Of a stretch of DNA of 64,000 nucleotides, positions 16,725 through 26,261 are shown piece by piece. Position 1 is the first letter of the stretch, and every line of letters starts with the position of its first letter. Under the pieces are notes generated by a model. That model had not been told where the DNA came from. It ran no database searches and worked only from the letters and a program-made list of their open reading frames with translations. Both the position numbers and the translations under genes were made by a program. Origin of the DNA: Anoxynatronum buryatiense (GTDB taxonomy: Bacteria > Bacillota > Clostridia > Peptostreptococcales > Tindalliaceae); NCBI RefSeq assembly GCF_900182905.1, contig NZ_FXUF01000005.1, forward strand, positions 62,001 through 126,000, read 5' to 3'.

Positions 16725-19700
16725 TTATCCTTTCACCTGGATACTGGTGCGGCTGCTGCCATCTGATTGCTTCTGAACTGACAGCACAGCCGGCAACCGC
16801 TCTTTCAGCTCTTCCACATGGGAGATGATGCCAATGACCCGGCCAGCCTGCTGGATTTCCATGAGCAGGTCCACTGCCCGGGGGAGGGATTCGTGGGTAT
16901 CCAGGGAACCGAAGCCTTCGTCGATGAACATGGTTTCCATGATGGTACCGCCGCTCTCCTGCTGAATGATGTCGTAAAGCCCCAGAGCCAGGCAGAGGGA
17001 GGCATTGAATTTTTCCCCTCCTGAAAGGGTGTGCACGCTGCGGGTACTGCCGCTGTGCATGTCGAAAACTTCAATGCCCAGACCGCTGCGCTTTCCGTGC
17101 TTTTCCCGCTCTTCCCGGTGTACCAGTTCAATGCGGCCATCGGTGAGGAGCCGCAGCCGCCGGTTGGCGGCCTGGAGGATCTGGTGGAAATAGGTTTGCT
17201 GCACGTAGGTTTCCAGGCTGATGCGCTCCTGGTTGTCACTGCCGTTGGCGGTGCGGTGGAGGGTGGTGAGGCGGTTGCGAAGGGCTTCCTGAGTTTCCAG
17301 CAGTATCCCTTCTTTTTCCATTTGAAGGCGGCACTGCCGGCCCTGACGAAGCTGTTCTTCCCGATTGGCTTCCTGCTGTCGGCGGGTTTCCAGATTTTTC
17401 GACAGGGTGTCGGCAGCTTCTTTCAAGGCCATGAGGTCTGCCTTTTTGGCTCCCTTCAGTGCCTCCCGCTGCTCCCGGAGTTGCTGGGTGAGGAGGTTTT
17501 TTTCTTCCCGGTAGGCTTTCAGATCTGCCTCATCTGTTGCCATGGCTTCCCGGCTCATCTGCGCCTGTTTGAAGGCGGCTTCATCAGCAAAGTCTTCCTG
17601 TTTCAAAGCCTGGAGCCATACCTGCTGCTGGTGTGCCCCTTGCTCTTCAGTGGTTTTCAGGTTTTGCCGGGCATTTTGAACCTTGGTTTCTGCCCGGGCG
17701 AAGGTATTCTGGCTGCGGGTCATGGCCTGTTGCACTTTCTCCCAGACCTGTTGGGCTTCTTCCCGCTTTTTGTCCGCTTCATTGATGGCTTTCTCCAGGG
17801 CAGTGATTTGATGCAGCTCTTGGGGAATCTGCTTCTGACGGGCCTCCAGACTTCCCTGGAGCTGATTTAGCTGCTCCTTCAACTGCTGGAGCGTTTCATC
17901 CTTGGCGCCATGCTTCTGTTCCAGTTCTTCCAGCAGCTTTTCGCTCTTCACTTGTTCTACTTTTAGTTTTTTCAAATCGTTTCGTTTTTCCTGAACAGCT
18001 TTCACCTGATTGGTGAGGGTTGTCAACTGTCGGGTTGTGTTTTCAAGGGATCCTGTCAGGTCTTCCAATGGAATTTCTTTTTTCTTCAGCCATTCTTCCA
18101 CCTTACTCAGCTGTTCTTTGGTGGCCTTGGCCTGGGCGGCTGCCTGCTGGTAAACGCCAGAGGCGGCTTCCACCTGTTTACCGGCCTGCTGAACAGCTTC
18201 CCGGGAGATGGGCGGGGTGGCTGCCGAGGCCGGCTGGGGGTGATGCTGGCTGCCGCAGACGGGGCAGGGTTCTCCGTCTTTTAAATGGGCTGCCAACTGC
18301 AGGGCCTGGCCCTCCACCCACTGCTGTTCCAAGGCTTCAAAGTCTTTTTTGTTTGCTTCCCATTTTTTGAGAGCCTTGTGGGCATTTAACTTCTGTTCTT
18401 TCAGCAGTTGTGTCAGCTCTACCCCGTTGGTTAACTGGTTTTTCAGCTCTGTTAACCGTGCCTGCTCCTCCGGCAGTGTTTCACTGTCTTCCAGGACGTT
18501 TTCCAGGGTCTCCTGTTCCTGCTTTTGCTGTTTCCGCAGTTCTTTCCCCTTCTTGATCCGATTCACCAGGGTTTCCAGTGCTTCTTTTTCCACTTTATAT
18601 TGAAGGGTTAGTTTTTGAGCCCTGGCGGTTTCTTCTGCCAGCGTCTTCACCGCCGGCAGGTACCCCCGAAGCAGGGTGGCTTTTTCTGTCAGGCTGGCCC
18701 GCAGAGGTTCCCGGTCTTTTTCTTCCTCATAGGCCTTATTGGCGGCATTCTGCTCCTGATCTGCCAGTTTCAGGTGTTCTTCGGCTTCTTTCAGCAGCTT
18801 CTTCTGTGCAGCTGCCTCCTTCATGCGCTCTTCCAACAGCCGGTGTTCGCCTTCAATTCGCTGGGCTTTCCGGGCCTGGTCCAGTAATTCTTCCTGTTTT
18901 TCCCTGGTTTCCTTTTCTTCTTCCAGTGCCTGAAACCGTTGTTCGCGTACTGCCAAGGCCTCCAGCTGCTGGTTGATGGTTTGGGCTTTCAGCAAATCTT
19001 CGGCGGCTTGCTGCGATGCCTTTGCCAGTGCTTTCAGATCTTCTTTCCCCTGGCTCACTGCCTGTTGCAGCTGTTCCAGTTCTTCATCCAGAGCGGCCAT
19101 CACCTGGCGGGTGTTCCACTGCTCCTGGGAGAAGACGCTGTCAAGGGCTCCCACCGTCATTTCGAAAGGTACTGATACGGCCTGTTGCGATTCATTGGCG
19201 AGGGAAGCAAGGGTTTCCTGAGGGCTCACTGCAGCATCAGCTTTGCGTTGAAACAGGCTCCGGGCCTGTTCTTCCAGCAGCTTCAGTTTTTCCGCCTGTT
19301 TCTCGTACTGCCGGGAGGCTTCCCGGGCCTGGTGTTCCAGTTTTTTGGTGAAGCGTTCATAAAGACCGGTGTCAAAAATCTGCCGGAGAATCACGCCTTT
19401 TTCTGTGGAGTCTGACAGCAGCAGTTTTTCAAATTCTCCCTGGGGCAACATGACAATCTGGGTGAACTGTCGTTGATCAAGGCCCAGAAGCTGTTGAATG
19501 GTGTCGTTCATTTCCCGCACCCGGTTGCGTTCCAGCATCAGTTCCCACCGGCCTGCTTCGCTGCCAGGAGTTGCTTCAGATTCAGGCACCCACCGTTCCA
19601 GCAGGTGTTCTTCTCCGGTGGCTGTTTTGTTCCCCGGTTTCACAAGCCCCATGCGCCGCTGGGCCCGGTAACGGTGTTGGCCCATGGCAAAGGTGAGGCC

Positions 19701-19940
19701 CACTTCGGTGTGGGTGACCGGATCGGCCAGCAGGCAGCGCAGCCCCTGGGAGTCTTTTCGGCTGGTACCGCTGGCCTGGCCGTAGAGGGCAAAGCAAACG
19801 GCATCAAAAATGGCGGTTTTACCGGCACCGGTGTTGCCGGAAATGACGAAAAGCCGGGCGGCATTGAGTTTTTCAAAGTCAATCACTTCCTGTGACCGGT
19901 AGGGGCCAAAGGCTGTCATGGTGAGCCTTAACAATTTCAT
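16725..19940 (-). CDS. sbcC: Nuclease SbcCD subunit C (Rad50-like ATPase), 1071 aa
   Basis: The ATPase of the SbcCD complex, which opens DNA hairpins and processes double-strand breaks. Walker A SGNTGAGKTAIFDA lies near residues 34-47. Two long coiled-coil arms flank the zinc hook DGEPCPVCGSQHH (CPVC) in the middle. The ABC signature HTLSGGEKFNASLCLALGL and Walker B MFIDEGFGSLD lie near the C-terminus. Length fits the family. Its ATG overlaps the sbcD TGA by four bases, so the two subunits are coupled. A strong hairpin follows the gene. Confidence 0.97.
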   Translation of the reverse strand: MKLLRLTMTAFGPYRSQEVIDFEKLNAARLFVISGNTGAGKTAIFDAVCFALYGQASGTSRKDSQGLRCLLADPVTHTEVGLTFAMGQHRYRAQRRMGLVKPGNKTATGEEHLLERWVPESEATPGSEAGRWELMLERNRVREMNDTIQQLLGLDQRQFTQIVMLPQGEFEKLLLSDSTEKGVILRQIFDTGLYERFTKKLEHQAREASRQYEKQAEKLKLLEEQARSLFQRKADAAVSPQETLASLANESQQAVSVPFEMTVGALDSVFSQEQWNTRQVMAALDEELEQLQQAVSQGKEDLKALAKASQQAAEDLLKAQTINQQLEALAVREQRFQALEEEKETREKQEELLDQARKAQRIEGEHRLLEERMKEAAAQKKLLKEAEEHLKLADQEQNAANKAYEEEKDREPLRASLTEKATLLRGYLPAVKTLAEETARAQKLTLQYKVEKEALETLVNRIKKGKELRKQQKQEQETLENVLEDSETLPEEQARLTELKNQLTNGVELTQLLKEQKLNAHKALKKWEANKKDFEALEQQWVEGQALQLAAHLKDGEPCPVCGSQHHPQPASAATPPISREAVQQAGKQVEAASGVYQQAAAQAKATKEQLSKVEEWLKKKEIPLEDLTGSLENTTRQLTTLTNQVKAVQEKRNDLKKLKVEQVKSEKLLEELEQKHGAKDETLQQLKEQLNQLQGSLEARQKQIPQELHQITALEKAINEADKKREEAQQVWEKVQQAMTRSQNTFARAETKVQNARQNLKTTEEQGAHQQQVWLQALKQEDFADEAAFKQAQMSREAMATDEADLKAYREEKNLLTQQLREQREALKGAKKADLMALKEAADTLSKNLETRRQQEANREEQLRQGRQCRLQMEKEGILLETQEALRNRLTTLHRTANGSDNQERISLETYVQQTYFHQILQAANRRLRLLTDGRIELVHREEREKHGKRSGLGIEVFDMHSGSTRSVHTLSGGEKFNASLCLALGLYDIIQQESGGTIMETMFIDEGFGSLDTHESLPRAVDLLMEIQQAGRVIGIISHVEELKERLPAVLSVQKQSDGSSRTSIQVKG

Positions 19941-21094
19941 GCCTCTGTCCCCCCTTCTTCCCGCATGGCTTCTTCCAGCAGGTCTGTCACCAGCTTCCTG
20001 TCATCTGTTGACAAGGCCTGTCCCGTAAAGGTTTCAAAAAAGCTTTCCACGATTTCTGACGGCCGGTGGCGCTCCAGGGTGAGGGGGGCTGTTTCCATGG
20101 CCAGTTTCCGGTGGAGGGCTTCCCAGCGAAGGCCCAGGGCATTGGGATAAACGGAGCGGATCCGTTCCATGGCCTCTGGTGCCGGGTGTTCATCGGTAAG
20201 GCTGACCCACACGTAATCCTGACACAGGGGGTGGTTTTCCACCTCTTGCAGCCGCCCGGTGACGGTGCGTACATCTCGACGGGCTTTCACCGGCCAGGGA
20301 GTGATGGTTACCTGACCTGCTGCGTCCAGTTCCACCACATCGAAGGCTTTGGCGTGGTGAGCTTCCCGAATGGAATATTTCAGAGGGGAACCGGCGTAGC
20401 GAATCTTCTTTTCCATTACCTGACGCCCCTGGTGCAGGTGGCCCAGAGCGGTGTAATGGAAGGTCTGAAAGAATTCTGCGGGCACAAACTCCACGCCGCC
20501 CACAGAAAGTTGTTTTTCGGCATCACTGGTGTTGGCCTCCGGTTCACCCCCGGGAGTGACAAAAGCGTGGGTCACCAGCACACATCGGGTTTCCGGGTGT
20601 CGGTGCCTGTCAATATCTGCCAGCAGCAGTTGATACGCATCCCCATACCCGGTGATTTCTGCCTCTGGATAGTGTTGACGGATGGTGCCCAGATCGGCAT
20701 AGGGGAGGAGGAAAAATGCCACGGGACCGTGGGCATCGGTAAGAGTGACGGGCTGAAAGGCATCGGTCAGCTCCCCGGCGATGTGGTACCCGGCTGCCTG
20801 CATCAGCCGGTTGCCGAAACGCAGGCGGCTGGGACTGTCGTGATTGCCTGCCACTGCCAGCACAGGTGTCTCAAGGGTCACCACCAGCTCATAGAGGGTG
20901 TCATCCAGCAGTTTCACCGCCTCTGCCGGGGGAATGGAGCGGTCATAAAGATCGCCGGCGATGATGACGGCCGCCGGTTTTTCTGACTCAACTGCCGCCA
21001 CCAGCTGGCGAAGCATGTGCTGCTGGTCTTCCAGCAGGGATTGGCCCTGAAGGATTTTGCCCAAATGCCAGTCGGATGTGTGAATGAACTTCAT
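19937..21094 (-). CDS. sbcD: Nuclease SbcCD subunit D (Mre11-like), 385 aa
   Basis: The metallophosphoesterase nuclease partner of SbcC. The Mn-binding motifs appear in order: HTSDWHLGK at residues 5-13, AGDLYDRSIP near 50, GNHDSPSRL near 84, THAFVTPGG near 160 and GHLHQGRQV near 205. A C-terminal capping domain of about 120 residues follows. I place the start at the ATG at 21094 because AGGAGG lies seven bases upstream; the ATG two codons earlier is too close to it. It is the first gene of the sbcDC operon. Confidence 0.97.
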   Translation of the reverse strand: MKFIHTSDWHLGKILQGQSLLEDQQHMLRQLVAAVESEKPAAVIIAGDLYDRSIPPAEAVKLLDDTLYELVVTLETPVLAVAGNHDSPSRLRFGNRLMQAAGYHIAGELTDAFQPVTLTDAHGPVAFFLLPYADLGTIRQHYPEAEITGYGDAYQLLLADIDRHRHPETRCVLVTHAFVTPGGEPEANTSDAEKQLSVGGVEFVPAEFFQTFHYTALGHLHQGRQVMEKKIRYAGSPLKYSIREAHHAKAFDVVELDAAGQVTITPWPVKARRDVRTVTGRLQEVENHPLCQDYVWVSLTDEHPAPEAMERIRSVYPNALGLRWEALHRKLAMETAPLTLERHRPSEIVESFFETFTGQALSTDDRKLVTDLLEEAMREEGGTEA

Positions 21095-21274
21095 GTGCAT
21101 GCCTCCTGTTTCAGTACATCGACACATGGTCGTCTAATGGTACTGGTGTGTACGTGTACAGATGAATACGTGTATAAGTGTCTGGGTTTATGAATGGATG
21201 GATATATAGATCTATGGACGTAAGGATGTGTTGTATGGATGTATGGCTAGAAGGGTGTGTCACAACCGACGCCA
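21095..21274. other. Low-complexity spacer upstream of sbcD
   Basis: The 180 bases are rich in ATGGATG, TATGGATGTATGG and GTGTAC-like words without a clean period. The sbcDC promoter should be here, but I cannot pick a convincing -35/-10 pair. Confidence 0.4.
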
Positions 21275-21949
21275 TTAGAGCTTTATCACATCTTCACCGA
21301 TCACCTTCACCCCGGGAGAGGCCAGTGTGGCATACTGTTTCAGGTCTTTAAGATGTTCTTCCACCAATGCCTGCGAAATTCCAGGCGGTGCGTAAACGGT
21401 ATACACCACCTGCTCTGTTTCAGGTGTGATGCGGGTGCGCTGATCGGGGCCGTAAATGATGCTGGAAAGAATGCCCTGGTCATCGGTGATCATCATATCT
21501 CCTTCAGCTGTTTCAATGGTCTTTCCGCTCATGGATTCATAGGTCATCCCTTGGCGGGTCACGTCTGCTTTCAGGGTTCCCGCCACCACATCCAAGTCAT
21601 GTCCGGCTGTGAGCATCTGATTTTTCAGTTCTGCCATGAACATCATTGTCACAGCCGGTGATACCGTTGGAATGGATTTGCCTTTAAAGACAATGGATTC
21701 CAACTGAAGCAGCACATGATAGGTTTTCCGGAAAGACTGATAGTAGTCACGATAGGTACTGATAGGGTCCATGGACTTCAGGTAAGCACGATCATAGTGC
21801 TGCAACCGGGACCGCAGCGTCTCCTCCACGGCTTTTTTCTCCTGCTCCAGCTGAGGTGTCGCTTCTCTGTTTGACATGCCTGACAAGGCCAACACACCGA
21901 TATGTCCGCCTGAATACGCTTTTTTCAATTCCTGTGTCACTTCCAACAT
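21275..21949 (-). CDS. B3/B4 tRNA-binding-domain protein (PheT-like), 224 aa
   Basis: Resembles the stand-alone B3/4 domain of the phenylalanyl-tRNA synthetase beta subunit, which in the synthetase takes part in tRNA and editing functions. Visible elements are GHIGVLALSGMSN at the N-terminus and SMDPISTYRDYYQSFRKTYHVLL, SPAVTMMFMAEL and LDVVAGTLKADV in the core. Free-standing members may check mischarged amino acids, but this is not established for this one. I chose the ATG at 21949 (GGGAG eight bases upstream); the upstream in-frame codons have no ribosome site. It may be cotranscribed with the DUF362 gene upstream (106-base gap). Confidence 0.82.
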   Translation of the reverse strand: MLEVTQELKKAYSGGHIGVLALSGMSNREATPQLEQEKKAVEETLRSRLQHYDRAYLKSMDPISTYRDYYQSFRKTYHVLLQLESIVFKGKSIPTVSPAVTMMFMAELKNQMLTAGHDLDVVAGTLKADVTRQGMTYESMSGKTIETAEGDMMITDDQGILSSIIYGPDQRTRITPETEQVVYTVYAPPGISQALVEEHLKDLKQYATLASPGVKVIGEDVIKL

Positions 21950-22054
21950 GCTGGTTGCTCCCTTCTCCGCTGTTTTGTTCACATTCAGTCGTCAGTCGTC
22001 CACCGAAAATCATTGGCGCCGCCGGTGGCGGTGTCGTTGGTTGACTTGTTAAAG

Positions 22055-23158
22055 TCAGTGAGAATCCCGCAAATAGGCTTCCAAAAATGCCACGATTGCC
22101 TCCGGATCTGGCGGGCAACCGTCCACGTGCTGTTCCAATCCGGCGGCACAGGTGCCGATGCCCAGCCCAGGTCCCAGAATGCCCTGAAAACCTTGACCCA
22201 CTGCCAGGGTTTCTTTCAGCTGCGTCAGTTTTCCCTGATGCTCCAGCTGCCGCAGGGCGTGAATCACGGTGGCATAGCAGGCGGAGCAGGCGGAACGTTC
22301 ATCAATGTAGCGTTTAAATGCGGCAGCATCGCCCCGAATGGCTTTCTGATCAATTTTGCCGGTGGCTTTGCCTTCCTGGAGGATTTCTGCCTGTGTCAGG
22401 TCCCCAGAGCCAACCCCTTTGGCGGCGGCTAAAGCCACGTGTTCAATTTCTTCCATCTGATACCCCATAAACCGGGCTGCCCAGGCATCCACCAGTACCG
22501 GATCTTTTCCCAGAATCAGACGGTTCAGCGGCACTGGGGAACCACCGCCTTCGTAGGTGAGGTCGCCGTTTAGGGCGTCCACCAGAATCAGGTTTTGTTT
22601 CAGCAGGGTATTGACTGCTGCAATGGGTTCGTGGAGGCCGATGGTGTGGTACCGGCTTTTTTCAGTGTCAGGGATACAGCCCTTCATGTTTTTCAGGGCG
22701 CAGGTCATTCGGGTCTGGCAGTGGCCTTTCATCACCGGCAGGTTGATGAGGTAGTCCACCTCAAGCGGTGCTTTGCAGACCTTCAATTTCAGGGAGCCTG
22801 CCTGCAGGGTGACGGTGGGAGCGGTTTTCAGATCCAGCAGTTTCACATTGGTTTCCTGGGCCAGGGCTTCGTAGCCGCAGACTTTAAAGGCTTTTCGGGT
22901 GCTGTCACCCACCCAGGCACTTTCCATAATGGTAATATCTGTGATCCCCCACTCCTGAAGGGTTTCCACCAGTGCCCTGACAATGGACACATGGGTGGTG
23001 GCACCTTCTGAGGCGGGCTTGGCCATCACCAGATTGGGCTTCAGCCCCACTTTCATTCCCGGCTTGATTTCCTGCCGGACACCGGATCGTTCCAGCAGCC
23101 GGCGAGTCATTGCCGCCGGATTGTCGCCGTGCTGGATCAGCAGTTGATGTGCCTGCAT
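22055..23158 (-). CDS. DUF362 domain protein, 367 aa
   Basis: Members of the DUF362 family are often annotated as iron-sulfur-related; the biochemical function is uncertain. Visible features are VGLKPNLVMAKPASEGATTH near 37-56 with the following helix, VDYLINLPVMKGHCQTRMT near 145, ALKNMKGC, and ILGKDPVLVDAWAARFMGY near 225. C-terminal cysteines (SACSACYATV; GTCAAGLEQHVDGC) might bind a metal, though a standard ferredoxin motif is missing. The ATG at 23158 has AGGAGG eight bases upstream. Downstream is the B3/B4-domain gene. Confidence 0.85.
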   Translation of the reverse strand: MQAHQLLIQHGDNPAAMTRRLLERSGVRQEIKPGMKVGLKPNLVMAKPASEGATTHVSIVRALVETLQEWGITDITIMESAWVGDSTRKAFKVCGYEALAQETNVKLLDLKTAPTVTLQAGSLKLKVCKAPLEVDYLINLPVMKGHCQTRMTCALKNMKGCIPDTEKSRYHTIGLHEPIAAVNTLLKQNLILVDALNGDLTYEGGGSPVPLNRLILGKDPVLVDAWAARFMGYQMEEIEHVALAAAKGVGSGDLTQAEILQEGKATGKIDQKAIRGDAAAFKRYIDERSACSACYATVIHALRQLEHQGKLTQLKETLAVGQGFQGILGPGLGIGTCAAGLEQHVDGCPPDPEAIVAFLEAYLRDSH

Positions 23159-23345
23159 TTGCAACGCCTCCTGTTCATGACGATGGTGACTGTTCACGGA
23201 CTTCTTTTTCTATTGTAGCATGTACCGAACCACTGTTGGTGCTTTGTTTGCAATAGATGCTAGATTGTTGTTACCTATTTCTCAAGGGTGCTGGCATAGA
23301 AGTTACCTACATAATCCACCAGGCCTGCTTTATTAGGCGCAACAG

Positions 23346-23500
23346 TCATATTGGAAGAACTATTAGCGTCGACACTTCGTCAAAGGTGAGTTCGTAGCTT
23401 ACTTCATCCCAATTTTTTTCCAGGTGATATTCACCAGCTTCTTTTCGCCTGACACTGCGGTAAAGATAAAGTCGTCTATTGTCACCTTGGTGGTTAAAAA
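23346..23500 (-). pseudogene. Fragment of an unidentified coding sequence
   Basis: On the minus strand about 50 codons without a start codon run to a TGA at 23346 and read like protein (RRLYLYRSVRRKEAG, EKNWDEVSYELTFDE). An in-frame TAA bounds it upstream. It lies downstream of the RDD gene in an AT-rich, apparently decayed patch, so I take it as the tail of a lost gene; the family is not recognised. Confidence 0.35.
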
Positions 23501-23504
23501 CTTT

Positions 23505-24680
23505 TTATCCAATATAGAAATAAAAGACCATAATACTAAAAGCTGTTATATACCCGATTGATCTAATGAACCCGATCTTTTTGTGAACGACAGTTAATCC
23601 CAGCCGCTGATCCCATGGTGTAGAGCTATAATTCGTTAGAAAGTTATAAGCATACATCCTAGTAATGAGATTCACCAAAGGCACTTCAAGACCTAGACCT
23701 TTAATGTAAGCTTCATTACTCCTTTGAAGTGCAGTTGTCAGAGATGGTCTGTTTCCTTTTATATCGACTACTCGTGTGTTGAGAAGCCATTTCCCAGGTG
23801 TTGTTCCTAAAATTGACAACACAAATGCTTCAAGTTGAATAGCAATTGCTACAACAATCCAGTTCATTATATACACAGATTGAATCTCATCATATATTGA
23901 CAATGGTAAACTCACGTATAGTAGCACCCATACACATATCGAGAAAAGCTGAATATCGAATGTTTTTGCAAACAGACGAATAAATGGTCTTACTTGATTA
24001 CATATTTTATTGCCATCAGACTTGACAATCATTGGGTTTTCGTCTATTCCATCCGCATCTCCTATATCGACTATTTCTGCATCCACAGTTTCTGCGTTAA
24101 CCATTTTTGCACCTACATCAAAGTCCTTCTTACAACAAAGCTGATCAGTGCTATTGTTTGTACTGCTTTCTCTCTTTTCATAGCTTGCCTCAAAAAAAGA
24201 TTGGCTTCTCCTAATATATTCTGCTATATCAGGAAATAGAGTGTCATCTGTAGTTAATTGATACTCTGCAAGCACTCTCTGCGGTTCTCTAAGTATAGAA
24301 TTAAAAAACTCAGGCTCAATTCTTCTCCCATCTTCAAAAGCATTTGAATAATTAACCAAGGCACTAATGTGTACAGTATCTCTAATAAGTTGCTTTATTT
24401 CTCCATTTGGCTTGATGTTCTCAAATATGATTTTTGATGTTGCATATTGGTTATAGCTGTTTATCAAAAAATCTGCTTCACTTTCACTACTTGGCATTTC
24501 GGAAAATAGCATGTTAATAATCGCTTTTGACAAATTTTCAGCGTAATCTAAATCATGCTTACTTTCTGCTTGTGTTACTAACCAGACAAGTAGTCCACTT
24601 TTGACTTTGTCCACAGCATTCTTCAGTTCTTTAATGGTGTTTTTTTGAATTTCCAGACTTTCTTGAGCATTGTTCATCAA
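23505..24680 (-). CDS. RDD-family membrane protein with long N-terminal cytoplasmic region, 391 aa
   Basis: The C-terminal 170 residues are an RDD domain. It contains RPFIRLFAKTFDIQLFS, then hydrophobic segments near 245-262, 275-295 and 370-390, with LGTTPGKWLLNTRVVD and the conserved WDQRLGLTVVHKK. RDD proteins are integral membrane proteins of mostly unknown function; some are linked to ion or compatible-solute transport. The N-terminal 220 residues are helical, soluble and not recognised. The gene is clearly AT-rich relative to its surroundings and is flanked by fragments, which suggests acquisition. Its ATG lies behind AAAGGGG. Confidence 0.82.
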   Translation of the reverse strand: MMNNAQESLEIQKNTIKELKNAVDKVKSGLLVWLVTQAESKHDLDYAENLSKAIINMLFSEMPSSESEADFLINSYNQYATSKIIFENIKPNGEIKQLIRDTVHISALVNYSNAFEDGRRIEPEFFNSILREPQRVLAEYQLTTDDTLFPDIAEYIRRSQSFFEASYEKRESSTNNSTDQLCCKKDFDVGAKMVNAETVDAEIVDIGDADGIDENPMIVKSDGNKICNQVRPFIRLFAKTFDIQLFSICVWVLLYVSLPLSIYDEIQSVYIMNWIVVAIAIQLEAFVLSILGTTPGKWLLNTRVVDIKGNRPSLTTALQRSNEAYIKGLGLEVPLVNLITRMYAYNFLTNYSSTPWDQRLGLTVVHKKIGFIRSIGYITAFSIMVFYFYIG

Positions 24681-25309
24681 ACCACACCCCTTTCATTCTT
24701 TCATTAAATAATAAAAATTCTGACACTAATTCTTTCTTCATCTAAGTTGCCACTCATTCTGAATTCTATCACTACTGACCAAGCTCTTGAAAACTTGACC
24801 ATAAAAGCTTCGCACCCTCAACATCGATTAGCTTTATCTTGCTAAATTGCTGTATTTTTTGTTTTTATCCTTACCATGGTTGAAGGTTGTTCTTCGTGGC
24901 TAGCTTGTCTGTATTATTTGTTTTTTATTATTGAAACTGCACATTTTTTCTTCAATGATAGCGAATTAGACATTCATTATGTCCATATGCTCCACACTCC
25001 TAGCTAGTTTTTGATAACACTATCAACATACCGTCTACATTTGGTCGCCAATCCCGGAGCTGGATGCATGCTGGTAGGTAGTGAATCAGATCATCATATC
25101 ATCCTCAAAGGTTCCATAGGTTTCTTCCATGGTGATCCTTTTTTCAATGTGGATCATTTGTTCTTCAGCTTTGTCATGAAACCGCTTTGATTCAAAGAAT
25201 GATGATTCCTGTTGCCACCGAAATCACTCCTTTTGGTATAATGTTACCAAGACCTTGCAGGCATATGGTCGTTTCTGAAGCGACATTTTTTAGGGAAGGT
25301 GTGTTTCTC
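24681..25309. other. AT-rich intergenic region with a decayed small frame and a promoter/operator
   Basis: The first 400 bases show nothing I can name. On the minus strand a frame from about 25191 to 25086 (EKRITMEETYGTF, stop TGA) looks like a short coding remnant. A GTG at 25218 behind AAAGGAG would enter it only after a frameshift. At the right end are the promoter and inverted repeat of the next gene. Confidence 0.4.
25233..25250 (+). promoter_or_regulatory. Extended -10 promoter embedded in a perfect inverted repeat
   Basis: TTGGTA-TAATGT-TACCAA is a perfect 6-6-6 inverted repeat. It contains TGG-TATAAT (extended -10; TATAAT at 25237-25242), with a possible TTGCCA -35 nineteen bases upstream. 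This arrangement suggests repressor binding over the -10 of the gene at 25310, possibly autoregulation. Confidence 0.65.
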
Positions 25310-25828
25310 ATGGATCAGGTCACATTTTTGAACCAACTTAAGAAACATGTTCAAGCTCAATTAGATTCTAATAAGCAAGAATCGCAACCAGATTCAAATA
25401 TTTGTTACCATGCTACAATCCTTCCAGCACCTTGGCGTGATGTGAAGTATTCAGATCTGACAGCCTACATCCAACATGAAAAGAAACCTGCTTTTGGCGA
25501 GCTCCTATTTTGGTTTGTTGATCAGAAAGAGCTTGATGAAGTATCCGTTTACAAAGGTGCAAGAATGGATCGACGGCTGTTCTCACGAATCCGCAGTGCT
25601 GCGGATTACCAACCCAGCAAACGAACAGTGTTTTCTTTGATCATCGGCCTTCAGTTGGATGAATATGAAGCTGCCACACTACTTGAATCTGCCGGGTTTA
25701 GTTTTTCTTACAGCCTGGAAATGGACCTGATTCTTAGGTTTTTTATCAAAGAGAAAATTTATAACATGGACCTGTTAAACCAGGCTTTGATGGAGTTTGA
25801 TCTGGAACCTGTGGGTTGTATCCGATAA
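25310..25828 (+). CDS. Small HTH-like domain protein resembling the tail of macro-domain proteins, 172 aa
   Basis: Residues 60-172 match from memory a domain found at the C-terminus of several Firmicute macro-domain (ADP-ribose) and other proteins: the segment VYKGARMDRRLFSRIRS, then YQPSKRTVFSLIIGLQL, LLESAGFSFS and LILRFFIKEKIYN. It looks like a helix-turn-helix of the XRE kind. Residues 1-60 are unassigned. The start ATG at 25310 has AAGGTG eight bases upstream, and I reject a longer in-frame extension because it begins before the promoter. Transcription likely starts from the TTGGTA-N6-TACCAA promoter. The partner gene is not visible. Confidence 0.75.
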   Translation: MDQVTFLNQLKKHVQAQLDSNKQESQPDSNICYHATILPAPWRDVKYSDLTAYIQHEKKPAFGELLFWFVDQKELDEVSVYKGARMDRRLFSRIRSAADYQPSKRTVFSLIIGLQLDEYEAATLLESAGFSFSYSLEMDLILRFFIKEKIYNMDLLNQALMEFDLEPVGCIR

Positions 25829-26261
25829 GACAGGTTTAGTGGTGCTTTTATTTTTTTAGACCACTCTTAAGGTCCAGGCATTCTCCTGTTATTGATAAAT
25901 AAAGGCAATGGATTAATTTTCGACGCATCAAGGGTCAGGTTCAGTTTCTTAACGCATGAGTTCTGTTGTCCATCAATAAATTTTCTTCCAGATCATTGTT
26001 TAAAATAACCATTTCAACCATACGCTGCTTTGCTATCATTGAGCGAGGGACCTAATTTGGTTGCTTCATTTTTAATCCTGATGCTTCGGGTTTGCTCCCA
26101 CGCTATAAAAACATTATAGTCGTTGGAAAGCAACCCTTGCCTCCTGTTAATGCCGGCAGTGTCATTTTCGTTTGCGAAAATTTTGTATGATGGCACTTCA
26201 TCAATCGTATTAATTTGTATAAATTTTGAATTACTCCGGGTTGACCAGCCTTAACTCCTTC
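25829..26261. other. AT-rich intergenic region
   Basis: No gene can be supported. A 60-codon minus-strand frame at 26014-26196 has no ribosome site or recognisable family and is treated as non-coding or a relic. Confidence 0.4.

Noticed and set aside
26014-26196. 60-codon minus-strand frame as a gene
   Set aside because: No ribosome site, no recognisable domain, and it lies in a decayed intergenic patch.
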